Below, piece by piece: positions 3,696-5,619 of a DNA stretch of 5,619 nucleotides. The first letter of the stretch is position 1. Each line of letters opens with the position of its first letter. Origin of the DNA: Bacteriovoracaceae bacterium (GTDB taxonomy: Bacteria; Bdellovibrionota; UBA1018); the NCBI GenBank assembly GCA_023250795.1, contig JAHFAB010000130.1:478-6096 (forward strand), written 5' to 3'. The notes beneath the pieces are model-generated. The model searched no databases, was not told the origin of the DNA, and was given only the letters and a program-made list of their open reading frames with translations. The translations under genes were made by a program, and so were the position numbers.

Positions 3696-4943
3696 CTAGC
3701 GGCACGCCCCACCGCCCGCAGCAATTGCGGGAGAGTTTTTCCAGTCGGAGTCAAAGGCTTTTGCATAGTAACTGGCAGCATCGGGACTACTCAAGATAAC
3801 GCCGACTTCACGGTTATTCATGACAGAATTCTGAGTGCCATTGATGGAGCTCACGAAGGCTTTTTCACCGTCTACAAGGATCCCCTTATTATGAATGTAA
3901 GTAATTCCCACCGCTTTGACATCGACAATTCTGGCAACAATAGGATGTGCAAAGCACTTGGTCGTATCCAGTAGGTATTGCGCTGTGATTTCGTTGGCCT
4001 TTGGTTTGTGGTTCGGAGGTACTGAAGAAGCGAAAACCCACTCGTCGTTCAAAAGAACTTTGATATCCACTCCGTTTTTTGCTCTTTGAACAAGTTCATC
4101 TACAAATGGACTCGGTTTTCTCTGAGTATTATCCACGAGCCATGTGCTGGGCAGGGACATAAATTCGACTTCTAAATTTTTCTGTGCGGAGTGAATGAGG
4201 TCCACCACAGCTTTTTCAGAATTTGGAGAAGTGACTAGATCTGCTTGAGCCACGTCACCTTTTCCAGTAGTGCTATTTAGGTGAGGCTGAGTCGCTCCCA
4301 AATCGTCTCTTAATGATTCTAAGTCAGGGTGAAAAAGGCTTTTGAAATCTACAATATCCCCAAAACTCGGATTGATATCTGAATTGAAAATATCCGTTAA
4401 TTTTTTTGCAAACTCTGGGCTTTCAAGAAGTGTTTGCCAGCCACGATTCCCTACGGTTCCAGCAACAGGGTGTCCTGATTTTGAAAAATTTTCAGAAGTG
4501 ATATAGACTCGATTCGAGTCTAAAACTAAGTATTTGGCATGATCAAAGACAAACCGGCGTTTGCCCCCATTTTTTTCTCCAGTCATCATGAAAATGTGAC
4601 TTTTTGCGCTCTTTTGAGCGTCCATACCCGCCTGGATCATAGAAAATATTTTCTTACTTCCTGCTGTGATGGGGTTTACAGGCTTTCCTTCGATGAGCAT
4701 TATGATGGACACTTCTGCGCCGAGGCGCTCAATGAGTGCTCGTGCAATGGACTCATTTTCAAATTCATAAATGTTCAGCAAAATTTCCTTTTTTGCAGAA
4801 TGAATCGTATTGATAACAAACTCATTTGAATTGTCCGGTGAGAGCCCAAATTGAGCGGGGAAACTATATCCAGTAACAGGCATTCCGAGAAGGAAAGCGG
4901 ATAAAAGACATACTAGAGCATTGATTAACCGAGTATTGTGCAT
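3696..4943 (-). CDS. Exported phospholipase D-like protein with two HKD domains
   Basis: This 415-residue protein starts with a Sec signal peptide (basic NTR, then the hydrophobic segment LINALVCLLSAFLLG, cleavage probably around residues 25-30). Two PLD domains follow. The first (about 35-175) carries H135-x-K137-x4-D142 followed by SEN at 150-152 and NRGW near 166-169. The second (about 240-400) carries H351-x-K353-x4-D358, S366-x-N368 and the supporting N377-R-E379. Both catalytic sets are complete, so the enzyme should form the usual pseudo-dimeric active site that cleaves phosphodiester bonds through a phosphohistidine intermediate. Substrate (phospholipid, cardiolipin or nucleic acid) cannot be decided; periplasmic or secreted Nuc-like nuclease and phospholipase are both possible. 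The ATG is preceded by AAGGGAG seven bases upstream. The gene converges with the cysteine-rich secreted protein and diverges from actA. In a predatory bacterium such an enzyme could digest prey membranes or DNA, an inference. Confidence 0.9.
   Translation of the reverse strand: MHNTRLINALVCLLSAFLLGMPVTGYSFPAQFGLSPDNSNEFVINTIHSAKKEILLNIYEFENESIARALIERLGAEVSIIMLIEGKPVNPITAGSKKIFSMIQAGMDAQKSAKSHIFMMTGEKNGGKRRFVFDHAKYLVLDSNRVYITSENFSKSGHPVAGTVGNRGWQTLLESPEFAKKLTDIFNSDINPSFGDIVDFKSLFHPDLESLRDDLGATQPHLNSTTGKGDVAQADLVTSPNSEKAVVDLIHSAQKNLEVEFMSLPSTWLVDNTQRKPSPFVDELVQRAKNGVDIKVLLNDEWVFASSVPPNHKPKANEITAQYLLDTTKCFAHPIVARIVDVKAVGITYIHNKGILVDGEKAFVSSINGTQNSVMNNREVGVILSSPDAASYYAKAFDSDWKNSPAIAAGGGACR
3715..3740 (+). 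terminator. Intrinsic terminator within the neighbouring gene's 3' end
   Basis: CCCGCA (3715-3720) and TGCGGG (3726-3731) form a 6-bp GC-rich stem around a 5-base loop, followed after AGAG by five T residues. It lies about 30 bases beyond the stop of the secreted-protein gene on the plus strand and inside the last codons of the phospholipase D-like gene on the other strand, where it encodes part of the tail AIAAGGGACR. The gap between stem and T-run makes it a moderate candidate. Confidence 0.5.
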
Positions 4944-4964
4944 AGTGTGGCTCCCTTTCTAAGC

Positions 4965-4992
4965 AATCTATCCTATTCTAAAAATTCGACAA
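4965..4992 (-). promoter_or_regulatory. Candidate promoter of the phospholipase D-like gene
   Basis: On the minus strand TTGTCG (4987-4992) and TAGATT (4965-4970) are 16 bases apart, about 20 bases before the ATG at 4943. Each box matches the sigma70 consensus at four of six positions. Other -10-like hexamers (TAGGAT, TAGAAT) lie in the same stretch, so the exact promoter is uncertain. Confidence 0.25.
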
Positions 4993-5123
4993 CCCAAACT
5001 CATATTATATTTTAGTGAGGTCATGGCGGAGCGCAATAAGGATCTTGCGAAAATTTTTCTAGATAATTTCTTCAATTCGATTTAAAACCAAAGAGTTCCA
5101 AACAATTAACGTGGGTGCACAAC

Positions 5124-5619
5124 ATGTCCGGCAAGCCGATTAAAATTCAATTGAAAGTCGCTCTTGGGTTGGTTTTTCCGTTGATGATTTTAGGAGCCAT
5201 TGCGTTAGCCTCGTTTTACCCTAACGCGAGCAATCAGGGATATGCTCCGGAACAGCCCATTCCTTTCAGTCATAAAAAACATGCGGGGCTTTATAAGATT
5301 GCGTGCGCTTATTGCCACTCTAATGTGGAAAAATCCAGGCACGCGACGATTCCAGCGATGAATGTCTGTATGAATTGTCATTCTGTGGTGAAGCTGGATA
5401 GTCCACTGATCCAGAATTTGAGAAAACACTTCGAAGACAATCAACCCATCGAGTGGGTTCGGGTTCACGAATTGCCTGATTATGTTTATTTTCCTCACAA
5501 AAGACACGTGGCCATGGGAGTTTCCTGCGAGACTTGCCACGGAAATGTGAAAGAGATGGCTCGGATTGAACAAAAAGCGCCGCTGACGATGGGCTGGTGT
5601 TTGGATTGTCACCGGGGAG
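5124..5619 (+). CDS. actA: Multiheme cytochrome c subunit of alternative complex III (ActA), 3' end cut by window edge
   Basis: The frame is open for 165 residues to the right edge. Residues 12-31 (VALGLVFPLMILGAIALASF) are an N-terminal membrane anchor or uncleaved signal, followed by the periplasmic heme region. Four CxxCH heme-c sites are visible: C61-H65 (CAYCH), C82-H86 (CMNCH), C135-H139 (CETCH) and C159-H163 (CLDCH), with further His residues (H50, H53, H73, H125, H128) placed as distal ligands. Phrases such as PIPFSHKKHAG, EKSRHATIPAMNVCMNCH, WVRVHELPDYVYF and PLTMGWCLDCHR are hallmarks of ActA, which normally binds five hemes; the fifth should lie beyond the window. ActA belongs to the membrane quinol-oxidising complex ActABCDE(F), which passes electrons to periplasmic cytochromes or directly to a terminal oxidase, so actB and the rest are expected downstream. 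The SD is weak (GTGGG eight bases away); an in-frame GTG at 5115 is an alternative start. Confidence 0.92.
   Translation, partial: MSGKPIKIQLKVALGLVFPLMILGAIALASFYPNASNQGYAPEQPIPFSHKKHAGLYKIACAYCHSNVEKSRHATIPAMNVCMNCHSVVKLDSPLIQNLRKHFEDNQPIEWVRVHELPDYVYFPHKRHVAMGVSCETCHGNVKEMARIEQKAPLTMGWCLDCHRG

Noticed and set aside
3690..3974. Plus-strand open frames opposite the PLD-like gene (also 4539-4829)
   Set aside because: They lie antisense to a protein with two intact HKD motifs and show no independent start signal or motif.
5023..5085. 20-codon frame upstream of actA (MAERNKDLAKIFLDNFFNSI)
   Set aside because: A GAGG stands only two bases before its ATG, too close for good initiation, and there is no sign of an attenuator following it; a leader peptide cannot be excluded.
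5205..5612. 135-codon minus-strand open frame
   Set aside because: It is antisense to actA, whose heme motifs are unambiguous; the His-rich sequence is a reflection of the heme codons.

Overview
The window reads as chromosome from a moderately AT-rich Gram-negative bacterium. The gene set points to the Bdellovibrionota (Bdellovibrio or a relative): a stand-alone HNH protein of a type I associate with that group, exported proteins with Sec signal peptides, and an ActA-like multiheme cytochrome. The assignment rests on remembered family resemblance, not on a search, so it is an inference.

Layout: (1) 1-242, minus strand, is the 5' part of a small membrane-anchored protein of unknown function, with a promoter and a very strong Shine-Dalgarno (SD) inside a small hairpin. 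(2) 243-688 is a non-coding gap dominated by a 182-bp palindromic, MITE-like element (382-563) with 23-bp perfect arms. (3) 689-1639 encodes an HNH endonuclease-family protein whose SD also lies in a potential hairpin. (4) 1703-2519 is a complete type II toxin-antitoxin operon: a consensus sigma70-type promoter, a palindromic operator over the -10 box, a Phd/YefM-like antitoxin and a PIN-domain toxin that starts on the base after the antitoxin stop. (5) 2520-3077 is a scar-like stretch with a relict leader on the minus strand, a long interrupted hairpin and a start-less reading frame. (6) 3078-3686 encodes a secreted 8-cysteine protein not recognised as any known family. (7) 3696-4943, convergent with it, encodes an exported two-domain phospholipase D-like enzyme. 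(8) 5124 to the right edge is the 5' part of actA, the multiheme cytochrome c subunit of alternative complex III.

The left two thirds look accessory: a palindromic element, an HNH protein, a toxin-antitoxin pair and gene debris. The right end is core respiratory metabolism. The two exported proteins between them may act on the cell envelope or on prey material, but nothing in the sequence proves this. No complete insertion sequence, tRNA, rRNA or CRISPR array was seen. The most unusual items are the palindromic element at 382-563, the 17-bp SD-hairpin leader that occurs twice on the same strand, and the unrecognised cysteine-rich secreted protein with its overlapping upstream frame.
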